Positions 14,405 through 22,526 of a DNA stretch of 23,488 bases are shown piece after piece. The first letter of the stretch is position 1; each line of letters opens with the position of its first letter. The notes below the pieces were generated by a model that was given only the letters and a program-made list of their open reading frames with translations, was not told the DNA's origin and searched no databases. A program made the translations under genes and the position numbers. This DNA is from DATAYF01 sp036272735 (GTDB lineage: Bacteria > Chloroflexota > Ktedonobacteria > Ktedonobacterales > Ktedonobacteraceae). The stretch spans positions 1 through 23,488 of the forward strand of contig DATAYF010000256.1 in NCBI GenBank assembly GCA_036272735.1, given 5' to 3'.

Positions 14405-15334
14405 TTAGAATCCGATCGTCTTGAGATAGTTCCGATTGCGCTGCGCACTTTCTTTGGGGCTCCCCATTCCAGGCAGAACATCTTGCTCCACGACGATCCA
14501 GCCATGATAATCCTGTTCGTCCAGCCATGTTCTGATCGTTGCAAAAGGGACGTTTCCCTGGCCCAGTTCACAAAAAACTCCATCATGCACGGAGGTAAAA
14601 TAATCCTGGCCTTCAGCCCGCGCCCGCGCGGCTATCTGGGGATGGCAGTCTTTGAAATGCACGTGCCAGATACGTTTGCCAAAGCGCTTCAGTCCCTCCA
14701 GCACGCGCTGGCTGTCCATGCTATTTGTCCCGTAGAGATAATGGCCGGTATCGAAAACCAGTCCCAGCAGAGTCGGATCGGTCAGTTCTAGCAGGCGAGT
14801 GATCTCCTGCGGCGTCTCGACGTACCCGGCGCAATGATGGTGGAAGGCAGTTCGCAAGCCGGTCTCGTCGTGAACAACGCGCGCGATATTCTCGGCGCCG
14901 CGCGCGAAGGTCGTCCACTGAGCCGAGTTCAGCCCCTGCTCAGGCGTGATACGCCCGGCGTTTTGTGTGCGCTCCGGCACAGTCCCGTTGGCGTCGGCGA
15001 GAATCAGCAAGGGCGGCTGATCGTCCGGATTGGCTACGGCAGCAAGCAAGCAGGCGACCTTGAGGGCTTCTGCCTCGCCGCTGCTGTGAGCTTCTGGATG
15101 TGCCAGCGCCACCGGGACAAACGCTCCTACCATTGTTAGCTCACGCCGTTCCAGTTCTGAGCGCAGTTGGGCGGGCTCGGTTGGCATAAAGCCCCAATCG
15201 CCCAACTCTGTGCCGACGTAGCCGGTGTCGAGCAGCTCATTGAGCATCTGTTCGTAGCCGATGCTCACGCCCGCCAACCCTTCAAATTCGAGCGCTCCCC
15301 ATGAGCAGGGGGCGTTTGCAACACGAATCATCAT
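14405..15334 (-). CDS. iolE: Inosose dehydratase
   Basis: IolE removes water from scyllo-inosose to give 3D-trihydroxycyclohexane-1,2-dione. I start at 15334 (MMIRVANAPCSWGALEFE), the usual N-terminus of IolE, giving 309 residues; an open frame extends to 15448 but its product there is not family-like. The xylose-isomerase-like TIM barrel is visible: TGYVGTELGDWGFMP, FHHHCAGYVETPQEI, VFDTGHYLYG and HVHFKDCHP, whose His, Asp and Glu side chains form the metal site in this family. The gene follows a 79-nt inverted-repeat structure after iolD, and this is the only large break inside the operon. Confidence 0.92.
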   Translation of the reverse strand: MMIRVANAPCSWGALEFEGLAGVSIGYEQMLNELLDTGYVGTELGDWGFMPTEPAQLRSELERRELTMVGAFVPVALAHPEAHSSGEAEALKVACLLAAVANPDDQPPLLILADANGTVPERTQNAGRITPEQGLNSAQWTTFARGAENIARVVHDETGLRTAFHHHCAGYVETPQEITRLLELTDPTLLGLVFDTGHYLYGTNSMDSQRVLEGLKRFGKRIWHVHFKDCHPQIAARARAEGQDYFTSVHDGVFCELGQGNVPFATIRTWLDEQDYHGWIVVEQDVLPGMGSPKESAQRNRNYLKTIGF

Positions 15335-15464
15335 CTTTTTTTGCCTATCCATTCTAGAATTTGCGCGACCACTCGCGAGGCCAGCGTTCGACGACAACTT
15401 TCTTTGTTGAGCAATTGTCCGTCTTGTAGCATGTGACATATTCACCATCTAGCGCAAGATCAGG

Positions 15465-15543
15465 AGACCTATTGTGTAAGAGATAGAGCGTTCCTCATGC
15501 TGGTTGAGCAGAGGAACATTGGTTCCCATTACACAACAGGTCT
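15465..15543. repeat. 79-nt nested inverted repeat in the iolD-iolE gap
   Basis: Arms 15465-15479 and 15529-15543 pair over 15 positions with one A/C mismatch, which becomes a G-U pair in RNA made from the minus strand. Inside it a second hairpin pairs GTTCCTC (15490-15496) with GAGGAAC (15511-15517). No T run follows on either strand, so it is not a normal terminator. Candidates are an mRNA processing or stabilising element between iolD and iolE, or a small inverted-repeat insertion; no target duplication is visible. Confidence 0.6.
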
Positions 15544-15581
15544 TGGGATTCTGCACTAGCGGGCAATTTAACCGTAAACAC

Positions 15582-17462
15582 TTACAGGAAATAGCGCTCT
15601 TTCTGGCGTTCCTTAGTCCAGCGTGTGCGGGCGGCTTGCACGGTAGACATCTCGCTGACTTCCGCAATCGGCACATCCCACCAGCTTTCATAGTCTGGCA
15701 CACCGAGATAGCGATCGTTCTGGATATAGATGACCGTGGTGTGATCGATTTTTTGCGCGTCCTCAAGCGCGGCCACAAAATCGGCGCGTGTCTGGCATTC
15801 GATGACGTGTGCGCCCAGGCTGCGCGCATTGGCGGCCAGGTCAACTGGCAGTGTGTGAATCTCGGCGCCTGGTGCATCGCCTGGAAGGATGTCGTTGTCA
15901 GGATAGACGTAGCGTGTCCCAAAACCCTCTTGACCCAGTGAGCGACTGAGGCTACCGATACTCTTGAAGCCATGATTGTCGAGCAGGATGATGATCAACT
16001 TATAGTTTTCCTGAATAGAGGTAACAATTTCGCTATTCATCATCAGATAGGAGCCATCGCCCACCATGACATAAACATTGCGCTCGGGCGCGGCCATCTT
16101 GATGCCCAGGCCCCCGGCAATCTCGTAGCCCATGCAGCTATAGCCGTATTCGAGGTGATAATTCTTGACGTGGCGGGCCCGCCAGAGCTTGTGCAGGTCG
16201 CCAGGCAGGCTCCCGGCGGCACAGACCATGATCGCATCGGGCGAACTCAGTTCGTTCACCGCGCCGATCAGTTCGCTCTGGCTCGGCAGTGGCTCGTTGC
16301 GGATTGCATACAGGCGCTCGACTTCAGCATCCCATTCGGTGTGCAGTTGCGTGGCCTGGGCGAGATAATCCGGAGCAACAGTGTAGCCATCCAGCAGTGT
16401 CAACAACTCTTCCAGCGTTTCGCGCGCATCGCCGACCAATGGGCAGGCCGCGTGCTTGAACGCATCAAATTCGGCAACGTTGATGTTGATAAAGCGGACG
16501 TCAGGGTGCTGAAAGGCGGTTTTGGAGGCCGTCGTGAAATCGCTGTAGCGTGTGCCAATGCCAATCACCAGGTCGGCCTCGCGGGCGACACGGTTAGCAG
16601 CGAAGGTGCCGGTAGCGCCGATGGAGCTGAGATTCAGCGGGTCATTATAGCGCAAACTACCCTTGCCGGCCATCGTTTCACCCACTGGGATGCCCGTCTG
16701 TTCGACAAAGCGGCGAAGCAGATCGCTGGCCTCCGAATAGATCACGCCGCCGCCGGCGACGATTAACGGGCGCTTGCTGGCGCGAATCCATGCGGCGGCT
16801 CGTTGCAGGGCATGACGATCGGCTCGTGAGCGCGGGATGTGCCAGGTTCGGGGCTGGAAAAATTCAGTTGGGTAAGCATATGCTTCGGTCTGCACATCCT
16901 GGGGTAGTGCGAGCGTGACCGCGCCGGTCTCAGACGGGCTAGTCAGCACTCGCATGGCTTCCGGCAGCGAGGTCAGGAGTTGTTCTGGGCGGCTGATGCG
17001 GTCCCAGTGGCGGCTAACCGGTTTAAAACTGTCATTGACCGAGATGTCCTGCGAGTGCCCAGACTCAAGCTGTTGCAACACTGGAGCGACATTGCGGCGC
17101 GCGAAGATGTCGCCGGGTAGCAGCAGAACTGGCAGGCGATTGATTGTAGCCAGCGCAGCACCCGTGAGCATGTTGGTCGCACCGGGACCGATCGAGGAGG
17201 TGCAGGCAAAGGTTCGCAGCCGGTTTCTGGTTTTGGCATAGGCCACAGCACTATGCACCATCGCCTGCTCATTGCGCGATTGGTAATAGCGAAAATCGGG
17301 CATCTGTTGCAGCGCCTGGCCAATACCGGAGACGTTGCCGTGCCCGAAGATGCCAAAGCAACCGGCAAAGAAGGGTTGTGCTATGCCATCGCGTTCCACA
17401 TACTGATTTTTAAGAAAGGCAATGATGGCCTGAGCCATCGTCAGCGTTGACAGTTTGCTCAT
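15582..17462 (-). CDS. iolD: 3D-(3,5/4)-trihydroxycyclohexane-1,2-dione hydrolase
   Basis: IolD opens the cyclohexanedione ring to 5-deoxy-D-glucuronate and needs thiamine diphosphate. The 626-residue protein has all three domains of the acetolactate synthase family. Catalytic Glu65 is in QSRNEQAMVHSA. The central domain contains RPLIVAGGGVIYSEA and IGIGTRYSDF. The cofactor motif starts at GDG 468-470 and ends at Asn496 (ILLDNHG), the expected spacing. The N-terminal FFAGCFGIFGHGNVSGIG is characteristic of IolD rather than of acetolactate synthase. AGGAAG lies upstream of the ATG, and 24 nt separate it from iolC. Confidence 0.95.
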   Translation of the reverse strand: MSKLSTLTMAQAIIAFLKNQYVERDGIAQPFFAGCFGIFGHGNVSGIGQALQQMPDFRYYQSRNEQAMVHSAVAYAKTRNRLRTFACTSSIGPGATNMLTGAALATINRLPVLLLPGDIFARRNVAPVLQQLESGHSQDISVNDSFKPVSRHWDRISRPEQLLTSLPEAMRVLTSPSETGAVTLALPQDVQTEAYAYPTEFFQPRTWHIPRSRADRHALQRAAAWIRASKRPLIVAGGGVIYSEASDLLRRFVEQTGIPVGETMAGKGSLRYNDPLNLSSIGATGTFAANRVAREADLVIGIGTRYSDFTTASKTAFQHPDVRFININVAEFDAFKHAACPLVGDARETLEELLTLLDGYTVAPDYLAQATQLHTEWDAEVERLYAIRNEPLPSQSELIGAVNELSSPDAIMVCAAGSLPGDLHKLWRARHVKNYHLEYGYSCMGYEIAGGLGIKMAAPERNVYVMVGDGSYLMMNSEIVTSIQENYKLIIILLDNHGFKSIGSLSRSLGQEGFGTRYVYPDNDILPGDAPGAEIHTLPVDLAANARSLGAHVIECQTRADFVAALEDAQKIDHTTVIYIQNDRYLGVPDYESWWDVPIAEVSEMSTVQAARTRWTKERQKERYFL

Positions 17463-17486
17463 AGCATTCTTCCTAACTGGATGAGA

Positions 17487-18515
17487 CTAAAACCCACCGT
17501 GCTTCTGAATAAATGTCATCACCTCATCATAGGTGGGCATAAAGTTGGCGCAGCCGTGCTGAGTGACCAGGATCGCGCCACAGGCGTTTGCCAGGCGCAC
17601 TGTTTTGTACCAGTCCCAGCCGTTGACGAAGCCGTACAACACACCAGCCGCGAAGCCGTCGCCCGCGCCCAGAATGTTTTTGACCTCTACCGGAAAGCCG
17701 GGCACCACCTGCGGTTCAGCAATGATGCTATCGGAGATCATGTGTATCAGCGAGCTGTCGGCTCCACGTTTTTGAATGAGTAGGCGCGGCCCTAAATTCA
17801 ACATGGCGTGAATGGCGGTTCGGCTATCGCCACTAACCCGTGCATCCGAGACCTGGGAGTGAGTCAGGTTGATCTGGCTGCTATCCGTGAGCATCACAGC
17901 GTTGATCTCGTCTTCGGTGCCGATCACCACGTCGATCAGGCGCAGGGCTGACCGCAGGATGATGCCGAAGGCACGCGGATCGTGCCACTGATCGGGACGG
18001 AAATCAATATCGAGCATGACGGTGACGCCAGCTTGCTGCGCCAGTTCCGCCGCAAAAAGGGTAGCGCTTCGGCTGGGTTCTTTGCTCAGGCCGGTGCCGC
18101 TGATCAGCAGGACACGAGCCTCGGCGATTGGTGTTACCAGTACGTCATCGATGGTGAGGGCGACGTCAGCGCAATTTTCGCGGTAATAGGTCAGGGGAAA
18201 GCGATCCGGCGGCTCGATGCCAAGCACAACTGCGCTTGAGCGTAGTCCTGGTTTGTGGAGAATAAACTGCGTATCAACGCCTTCGCGTTTGAGGAAATGC
18301 AGGATAAAATCCCCGACCTGGTCGTCTCCCACTGCCGTAAGTAGCGCAACGTTCAGGCCCAATCGGCGCGTGCCCACGCTGATGTTGGTTGGGCAGCCGC
18401 CGACGTAGGCGGCAAAGCTGCTGATCTCTACAAAAGGTGCTCCAACGTCGTTAGAATAAAGATCAATTGAAGAGCGGCCCATTGTAATCACATCGAATTT
18501 TTTGTGCGTTTCCAT
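17487..18515 (-). CDS. iolC: 5-dehydro-2-deoxygluconokinase
   Basis: IolC phosphorylates 5-dehydro-2-deoxy-D-gluconate with ATP, making the substrate of the aldolase. This 342-residue PfkB/ribokinase-family protein begins with FDVITMGRSSIDLYSNDVG, the IolC-specific form of the first signature, then YVGGCPTNISVGTRRLG. The second PfkB signature is LGAGDGFAAG, with the catalytic base Asp286. The length is right for the stand-alone kinase; it is not fused to the DUF2090 domain seen in some IolC proteins. It begins 15 nt after iolB with a GAGAGAGG box upstream. Confidence 0.93.
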   Translation of the reverse strand: METHKKFDVITMGRSSIDLYSNDVGAPFVEISSFAAYVGGCPTNISVGTRRLGLNVALLTAVGDDQVGDFILHFLKREGVDTQFILHKPGLRSSAVVLGIEPPDRFPLTYYRENCADVALTIDDVLVTPIAEARVLLISGTGLSKEPSRSATLFAAELAQQAGVTVMLDIDFRPDQWHDPRAFGIILRSALRLIDVVIGTEDEINAVMLTDSSQINLTHSQVSDARVSGDSRTAIHAMLNLGPRLLIQKRGADSSLIHMISDSIIAEPQVVPGFPVEVKNILGAGDGFAAGVLYGFVNGWDWYKTVRLANACGAILVTQHGCANFMPTYDEVMTFIQKHGGF

Positions 18516-18530
18516 GATTGCCTCTCTCGT

Positions 18531-19436
18531 CTATCCTTTGCGCTCTATGTCATAGACCGGTATGCGCGAATCGTGTCCTTTATAGCCTGTTTTGACCCAG
18601 ACGTAACGCGGATCTTCACTATTGGCCAGCGATTGAGCGCTGCCGGCCAGGGCGTTGAGGTAGTAGGTGGTATAGCCGGGAGGTGATGCGACCGGATGAT
18701 AGCCTTCAGGCACCAGCACGGCATCATTTTCGCCGGCGAGCAGGATTGCATCGATGGGTTTGCCAGCACGATGCAGAGGAGACTCAGGATCCGTATAGAT
18801 ACGCTGAAAAGCGTATCCCTCGGGGCGGCTGAGTTTGTAAAAATAGATCTCCTCAAGATCGGCTTCGATGACGCTGCCAACGCTGTCTGTCTTATGGACA
18901 TCATGTTTGTGTGGCGGATAGCTCGACCAGTTGCCACCAGGCGTATAAACTTCGACGATGATCAGATGACGGCAGGGGAAGCCGGGTGGGATGATACTGT
19001 TGATCTGGCGGGTAGCGTTATCACCGCCCCGGATCTCGATCGAGACGTCAGCGGGCGTCACCAGGCGCGGCTCGTGATCTTGATCGGTGCGCACCCAGAC
19101 GACAACATATTCGCAGGAGGTCTCCGCATGGATGCTGAAGGATGTACGGCGTGGCAGATACAGTGCGTGCGGGAGACCGCTAAAGACACTTTCGCGTTCG
19201 CCGATGTGCGACCATTGGCCGCGATTCGACTCGACACGTATGCGACCGCTCAGAAGCACCAGCGCCATCTCGTGTTCACCAGTGGCAGATGCCCACGAAC
19301 TGAGCTCCGGCAGACGGCGAGCCTGAAAATGGAGATAATCCCAGCCGGCCAACTCTGGCGTGACCTCGGTAATCACGGCGGCATCGCTCGCACCGCCAGG
19401 ATGAACAATCAAATTGCCGGTATTATACTGACGCAT
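18531..19436 (-). CDS. iolB: 5-deoxy-glucuronate isomerase
   Basis: IolB converts 5-deoxy-D-glucuronate to 5-dehydro-2-deoxy-D-gluconate. The 301-residue bicupin shows the metal-binding cluster SYPPHKHDVHK (His176, His178) followed by the acidic LEEIYFYKLSRPEGYAFQRI segment, and a late VLVPEGYHPVASPPGY, both standard for the IolB/KduI family. The N-terminal cupin includes LLSGRIRVESN and VFSGLPHALYLP. An out-of-frame ATG sits 4 nt before the chosen one, so an AAAGGA box 13 nt upstream serves this start. It follows the regulator by 32 nt and is the first enzyme gene of the operon. Confidence 0.94.
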   Translation of the reverse strand: MRQYNTGNLIVHPGGASDAAVITEVTPELAGWDYLHFQARRLPELSSWASATGEHEMALVLLSGRIRVESNRGQWSHIGERESVFSGLPHALYLPRRTSFSIHAETSCEYVVVWVRTDQDHEPRLVTPADVSIEIRGGDNATRQINSIIPPGFPCRHLIIVEVYTPGGNWSSYPPHKHDVHKTDSVGSVIEADLEEIYFYKLSRPEGYAFQRIYTDPESPLHRAGKPIDAILLAGENDAVLVPEGYHPVASPPGYTTYYLNALAGSAQSLANSEDPRYVWVKTGYKGHDSRIPVYDIERKG

Positions 19437-19468
19437 ACATTAAATCCTTTCTGTGCATATACATATGA

Positions 19469-20500
19469 CTATACAGACAAGGGCGCGGTGCTGGTACGTA
19501 ACACGAGCGTAGGGCATAGGGTATGGTTTACTCCGGAACGGTTTTGCAACAGGTCCAGTATTACCTGAGTTGCCAGGCGCCCCAGCTCTACGCGCGGCTG
19601 ATGAATGGTGGTCAACGGTGGCGTGACGCAGCTGGCAATAGTAATGTCGTCAAAACCAATGATGCTCAAGTCCTGTGGCACGTCAATGCCCCTTGCACGG
19701 CAGGACGCCAGCATACCGATCGCAGTCATATCGTTGTAGCAAAAGACTGCTGTAACGCCAGCCTCAAGCAATTGCGAGAGTCCATTCTGTCCGGCGCTGA
19801 TGTCCTCTTCTTGCGAAGCCTCATTGCCTGGAGAGGTCACAACCCATGATGGCGACGGCTCTATGCCAGCCGCTCGAAGGGCATTATGATAGCCCTGATG
19901 CCGTTGGAGATTTGAGGCTGGGCGGCTGTTGCTACCGAGATAGCCGATAGCGCGATGTCCTAGTTGCACCAGATGGTCAACAGCAATCTGAGCGCCCTGG
20001 CAGTCATCAACCGAAATCCAATGGAGCAGGTTGCCCTGTCCCTCAACCCGACTGTTAATGAGCACGGTAGGGATGTGGGTGTGGCGCAGGCGACAGCTGT
20101 AATTGTCGGAGATACGCGAAGAAGCGACGAGGATGCCATCGACGCGTCGGCGATGAAAGGTTTCGATGATATCCAGCGTCTGTTCGGGATCATTGTAGGA
20201 TGCGCTGAGCAGCACACTGAAGTCGGAAGCTCGTGCCACCTCTTCTACGCCCTTGACGACATCACCGAAGAACGGATCGGCAATCGAGGTAACAACCAGG
20301 CCTATAGTGCTTGTCTGCTTCGTTTGCAGGCTCTGCGCGATCGCGTTGGGCGTGTAGCCCATGTCGCCGGCCAGCAGCTGGATGCGCTCGCGCGTCTCAC
20401 TGCTAATTAATGGACTTTCGCGTAGCGCACGCGAAACTGTGGTGTGAGAGACTCCGGCGATGCGTGCGATATCAGCGATAGAAACCTCATGTCGGCACAA
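19469..20500 (-). CDS. LacI-family regulator of the inositol operon
   Basis: This repressor-type protein has an N-terminal helix-turn-helix (VSIADIARIAGVSHTTVSRA) with the hinge YTPNAIAQSLQTKQT, and then a periplasmic-binding-like effector domain (TIGLVVTSIADPFFGDVV; VFCYNDMTAIGMLASCRARG; SIIGFDDITIASCVTPPLTT). I prefer the TTG at 20500 (343 residues), because GGGGGGAG lies 8 nt upstream and the HTH then starts at residue 6 as usual; TTG or GTG starts at 20527/20524 would add 8-9 residues. It is the first gene of the inositol operon, 32 nt ahead of iolB. Position suggests autoregulation and a response to inositol or an intermediate. Many iol operons use DeoR-type IolR instead. Confidence 0.9.
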   Translation of the reverse strand: MCRHEVSIADIARIAGVSHTTVSRALRESPLISSETRERIQLLAGDMGYTPNAIAQSLQTKQTSTIGLVVTSIADPFFGDVVKGVEEVARASDFSVLLSASYNDPEQTLDIIETFHRRRVDGILVASSRISDNYSCRLRHTHIPTVLINSRVEGQGNLLHWISVDDCQGAQIAVDHLVQLGHRAIGYLGSNSRPASNLQRHQGYHNALRAAGIEPSPSWVVTSPGNEASQEEDISAGQNGLSQLLEAGVTAVFCYNDMTAIGMLASCRARGIDVPQDLSIIGFDDITIASCVTPPLTTIHQPRVELGRLATQVILDLLQNRSGVNHTLCPTLVLRTSTAPLSV

Positions 20501-20546
20501 CCGTTTTGCTCCCCCCGCTGGCACCAATGCCAGCTCACACTGTCAA

Positions 20547-20560
20547 TGCACACGTGTGCA
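20547..20560. promoter_or_regulatory. 14-bp perfect palindrome with CG centre, probable LacI-family operator
   Basis: TGCACACGTGTGCA is fully self-complementary and has the central CpG usual in LacI-family operators. It lies in the leader of the regulator gene, 47 nt upstream of the TTG start and downstream of the predicted promoter, a repressing position. Confidence 0.65.
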
Positions 20561-20612
20561 AAGCATCGTTAAAAAAGCTCGATTTGAGCCGTATGCAGAA
20601 GAAAAATAGAAA

Positions 20613-20632
20613 ATACTACATTTGCATAGTAT
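20613..20632. promoter_or_regulatory. Dyad overlapping the -10 of the inositol operon promoter
   Basis: ATACTA (20613-20618) and TAGTAT (20627-20632) are perfect 6-bp arms around an 8-bp centre. The right arm covers the -10 box. It could be a second regulator site; its sequence is unlike the palindrome at 20547. Confidence 0.4.
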
Positions 20633-20656
20633 AAATGCCGGGCCTTCCATTGTCAA
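20628..20656 (-). promoter_or_regulatory. Promoter of the lacI-iol operon
   Basis: On the minus strand TTGACA (20651-20656) and TATACT (20628-20633) are separated by 17 nt, near consensus. The start point would be near 20621, giving a leader of about 120 nt that contains the CG-centred palindrome. Confidence 0.7.
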
Positions 20657-20671
20657 GAAAATTTTAGTTGA

Positions 20672-21106
20672 ATGTTCTTGCAACGGAAGCTCCGCACGCT
20701 TTTTTCTGTGAGAAACTTTATTGCTCAGTGCTTGGCCAGCAATACAGACATCAACGTGATTATTACCGGTGGCATTCTGCGTCACTCAGAACTTTCCATG
20801 ATTGGGTACATCGTCGAGCAAACGTTGAAAGAACTCCATGCCGACAAAGTCATTGTGTCGATGCGAGCCGTGAGCGTGGATGAGGGACTGACCAACGATA
20901 ACCTGTTAGAGACAATGACAGATCGACAAATCATCCAACTTGCCCACGAGGTGATCCTGGTAGCCGATCATAGCAAGTTCGGCAAAGTTTCAACAGCGGT
21001 CGTTGCGCCCATCACTGCCGTGCATAAGATTGTGACGGACACTCAAACCCCGCAGGAAACTATTCAGAGTTTGCGTGCAATGGGTATCACCGTAATTCAA
21101 GCGTGA
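20672..21106 (+). pseudogene. DeoR-family regulator, effector domain only
   Basis: The 144-codon frame encodes the C-terminal sugar-phosphate sensing domain of DeoR-type repressors: NTDINVIITGGILRHSELSM, then VSMRAVSVDEGLTNDNLLE and EVILVADHSKFGKVSTAVVA. The helix-turn-helix and the first third of the sensor domain, about 105-110 residues, are missing. The ATG at 20672 has no good ribosome site, and the first 25 residues are not family-like. It points away from the inositol operon. DeoR-type IolR controls inositol genes in Bacillus, so it may be the relic of an earlier regulator (inference). Confidence 0.7.
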
Positions 21107-21116
21107 AGCGCGCTCA

Positions 21117-22334
21117 CTACCGCTGAGCGCGTTGCTCAAAAACATGCTTACGAGCAACATTGAGCGCGGTCGCAATCGCCCCCATTAGGATAACATCATT
21201 CCCAAGCGCACTGGCAACGAGACGCGGACGAAACGGCGTTATTTCGCGTAAATATTGCTCAATTGGCTCACGTAGCAAATCGAGATTGCGACCGATACCT
21301 CCCCCAAGTACGATCATAGAGGGATCGAGCATCGCAGAGATACTCGCAACAGCAAGCGCAAGCTGTTCGCCCTCATATTCCACAACTGTGTGCGCAATCT
21401 CATCACCATTACGAGCCGCCGCAAAGATGCCTTCCGCAGTCAGCGGGGGCGACATGCCGAGACGTAAGGCGGCATCTACAACTCCATCAGCAGATGCCGC
21501 AACCTCCAGGATACCCCGATAGGTTGCACTGGTCTCACCTGATATATGAGCTCCATGCGGGGACCTGAGTGGCAGAAAACTTATTTCACCCCCGGAACCA
21601 TGCGCGCCACGATAGAGTGATCCATTGATGATAATGCCCAGACCAACTCCGGTACCAACAGTGAGGAAAGCAAAGTTCTCAACATCGGTGCCAACACCAA
21701 ACATATGCTCACCCACAGCGGCTAAATTCGCATCGTTATCGATCGTGAAACTGGAACTTAACTCTTCATGCAACAACGCTATCAGACCGCTCTTGCCCCA
21801 CTCGGGCAGATTCGAGGCAAACAGGAAACGCTTTTCGTCCAGATTATAGACACCCGGTGTACCAATCACGGTATGGATAACATGTGACCAGGTAAAACCA
21901 GCTTCAGCGACAACGGTATGTGCAAGGTCGGTAACAACAGCCACCAGGGCCTCCGCACTCTGCGCCTGATTCAGAATTTCGCTGCGCGCCACAATCGAGC
22001 CCGCCAGATCCGCCGCGGCGACACGTACCCAGCGCCGACCAACATCCAATCCCACAACATAGCCAGCTGTAGGATCGGTATCATAAAGCACGGCTTGTCG
22101 GCCACCACGCTCAGAACTCACCTGACCGATTGCACGCACCAGGCCAGCATCTTCCAGATGTGCCAGTGCCTGTGATACAGTTGGTTTCGATAGACCTGTT
22201 TCACGCGCCAACTGCGCTCGTGAGCGGGGTCCAATTTGCCACAAATGTTCTAACAGGGCATGCTCGTTCATTGAGCGCAACATCTGAGGCGTCCCCGGCT
22301 GATTCTGGTTGTCATATTCGGTTGTTTCCCGCAT
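21117..22334 (-). CDS. ROK-family transcriptional repressor (NagC/XylR type)
   Basis: The 405-residue protein joins an N-terminal winged helix (SRAQLARETGLSKPTVSQAL, about 38-57) to a ROK sugar-kinase-like domain (VGLDVGRRWVRVAAADLAG, 94-112; Asp201 in DNDANLAAVGE; LTVGTGVGLGIIINGSLYRG). ROK proteins normally carry a zinc-binding CxCGxxGC motif after the GGE region. Here residues 250-275 contain no cysteine (ISFLPLRSPHGAHISGE), so the zinc site is lost. Start choice is uncertain: the ATG at 22334 gives the usual length, and the one at 22361 is possible. It is divergent from the amino-acid permease gene with overlapping promoters, so it probably represses both. The inducer is not readable. Confidence 0.87.
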   Translation of the reverse strand: MRETTEYDNQNQPGTPQMLRSMNEHALLEHLWQIGPRSRAQLARETGLSKPTVSQALAHLEDAGLVRAIGQVSSERGGRQAVLYDTDPTAGYVVGLDVGRRWVRVAAADLAGSIVARSEILNQAQSAEALVAVVTDLAHTVVAEAGFTWSHVIHTVIGTPGVYNLDEKRFLFASNLPEWGKSGLIALLHEELSSSFTIDNDANLAAVGEHMFGVGTDVENFAFLTVGTGVGLGIIINGSLYRGAHGSGGEISFLPLRSPHGAHISGETSATYRGILEVAASADGVVDAALRLGMSPPLTAEGIFAAARNGDEIAHTVVEYEGEQLALAVASISAMLDPSMIVLGGGIGRNLDLLREPIEQYLREITPFRPRLVASALGNDVILMGAIATALNVARKHVFEQRAQR

Positions 22335-22440
22335 GATCGTGATGATCCCAGCCCTTTCCATACACTTTCTTGTATCATTCCTCACATCGCTGGCGACTCC
22401 GCACTCAAATTTTGCGGACCACCGGAGAATGACATCCCCC

Positions 22441-22469
22441 ATTATACTTGACAGTGAAAAGTTCGTAAA
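22441..22469 (-). promoter_or_regulatory. Promoter of the ROK repressor gene
   Basis: On the minus strand TTTACG (22464-22469), 17 nt, then a perfect TATAAT (22441-22446). It overlaps the divergent permease promoter almost completely, so only one can be occupied at a time. Confidence 0.55.
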
Positions 22470-22476
22470 GTATGTT
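22448..22476 (+). promoter_or_regulatory. Promoter of the (broken) permease gene
   Basis: TTGACA (22448-22453), 17 nt, then TATGTT (22471-22476). The predicted start at about 22483 is directly at the 25-bp dyad, the expected place for a repressor site. Confidence 0.6.
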
Positions 22477-22483
22477 AACAATA

Positions 22484-22508
22484 TTAGTTAAGAAAGTTTC
22501 CTAACTAA
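22484..22508. promoter_or_regulatory. 25-bp dyad, probable ROK-repressor operator
   Basis: Arms TTAGTTA (22484-22490) and TAACTAA (22502-22508) enclose a core GAAAGTTTC (22492-22500); the only mismatch is between positions 22491 and 22501. ROK repressors of the XylR/Rok type bind sites with TTAG and CTAA ends and GAAA-TTTC cores, so this matches family knowledge. It lies 18 nt upstream of the permease ATG. Confidence 0.7.
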
Positions 22509-22526
22509 AAAATTAGAGGAAGAAAC

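Noticed and set aside
15465..15543. Intrinsic terminator between iolD and iolE
   Set aside because: No run of T follows the stem in either direction, and the genes on both sides belong to one pathway.
15972..16766. Plus-strand open frame of 264 codons inside iolD
   Set aside because: It lies wholly antisense to the conserved thiamine-diphosphate enzyme and shows no motif of its own.
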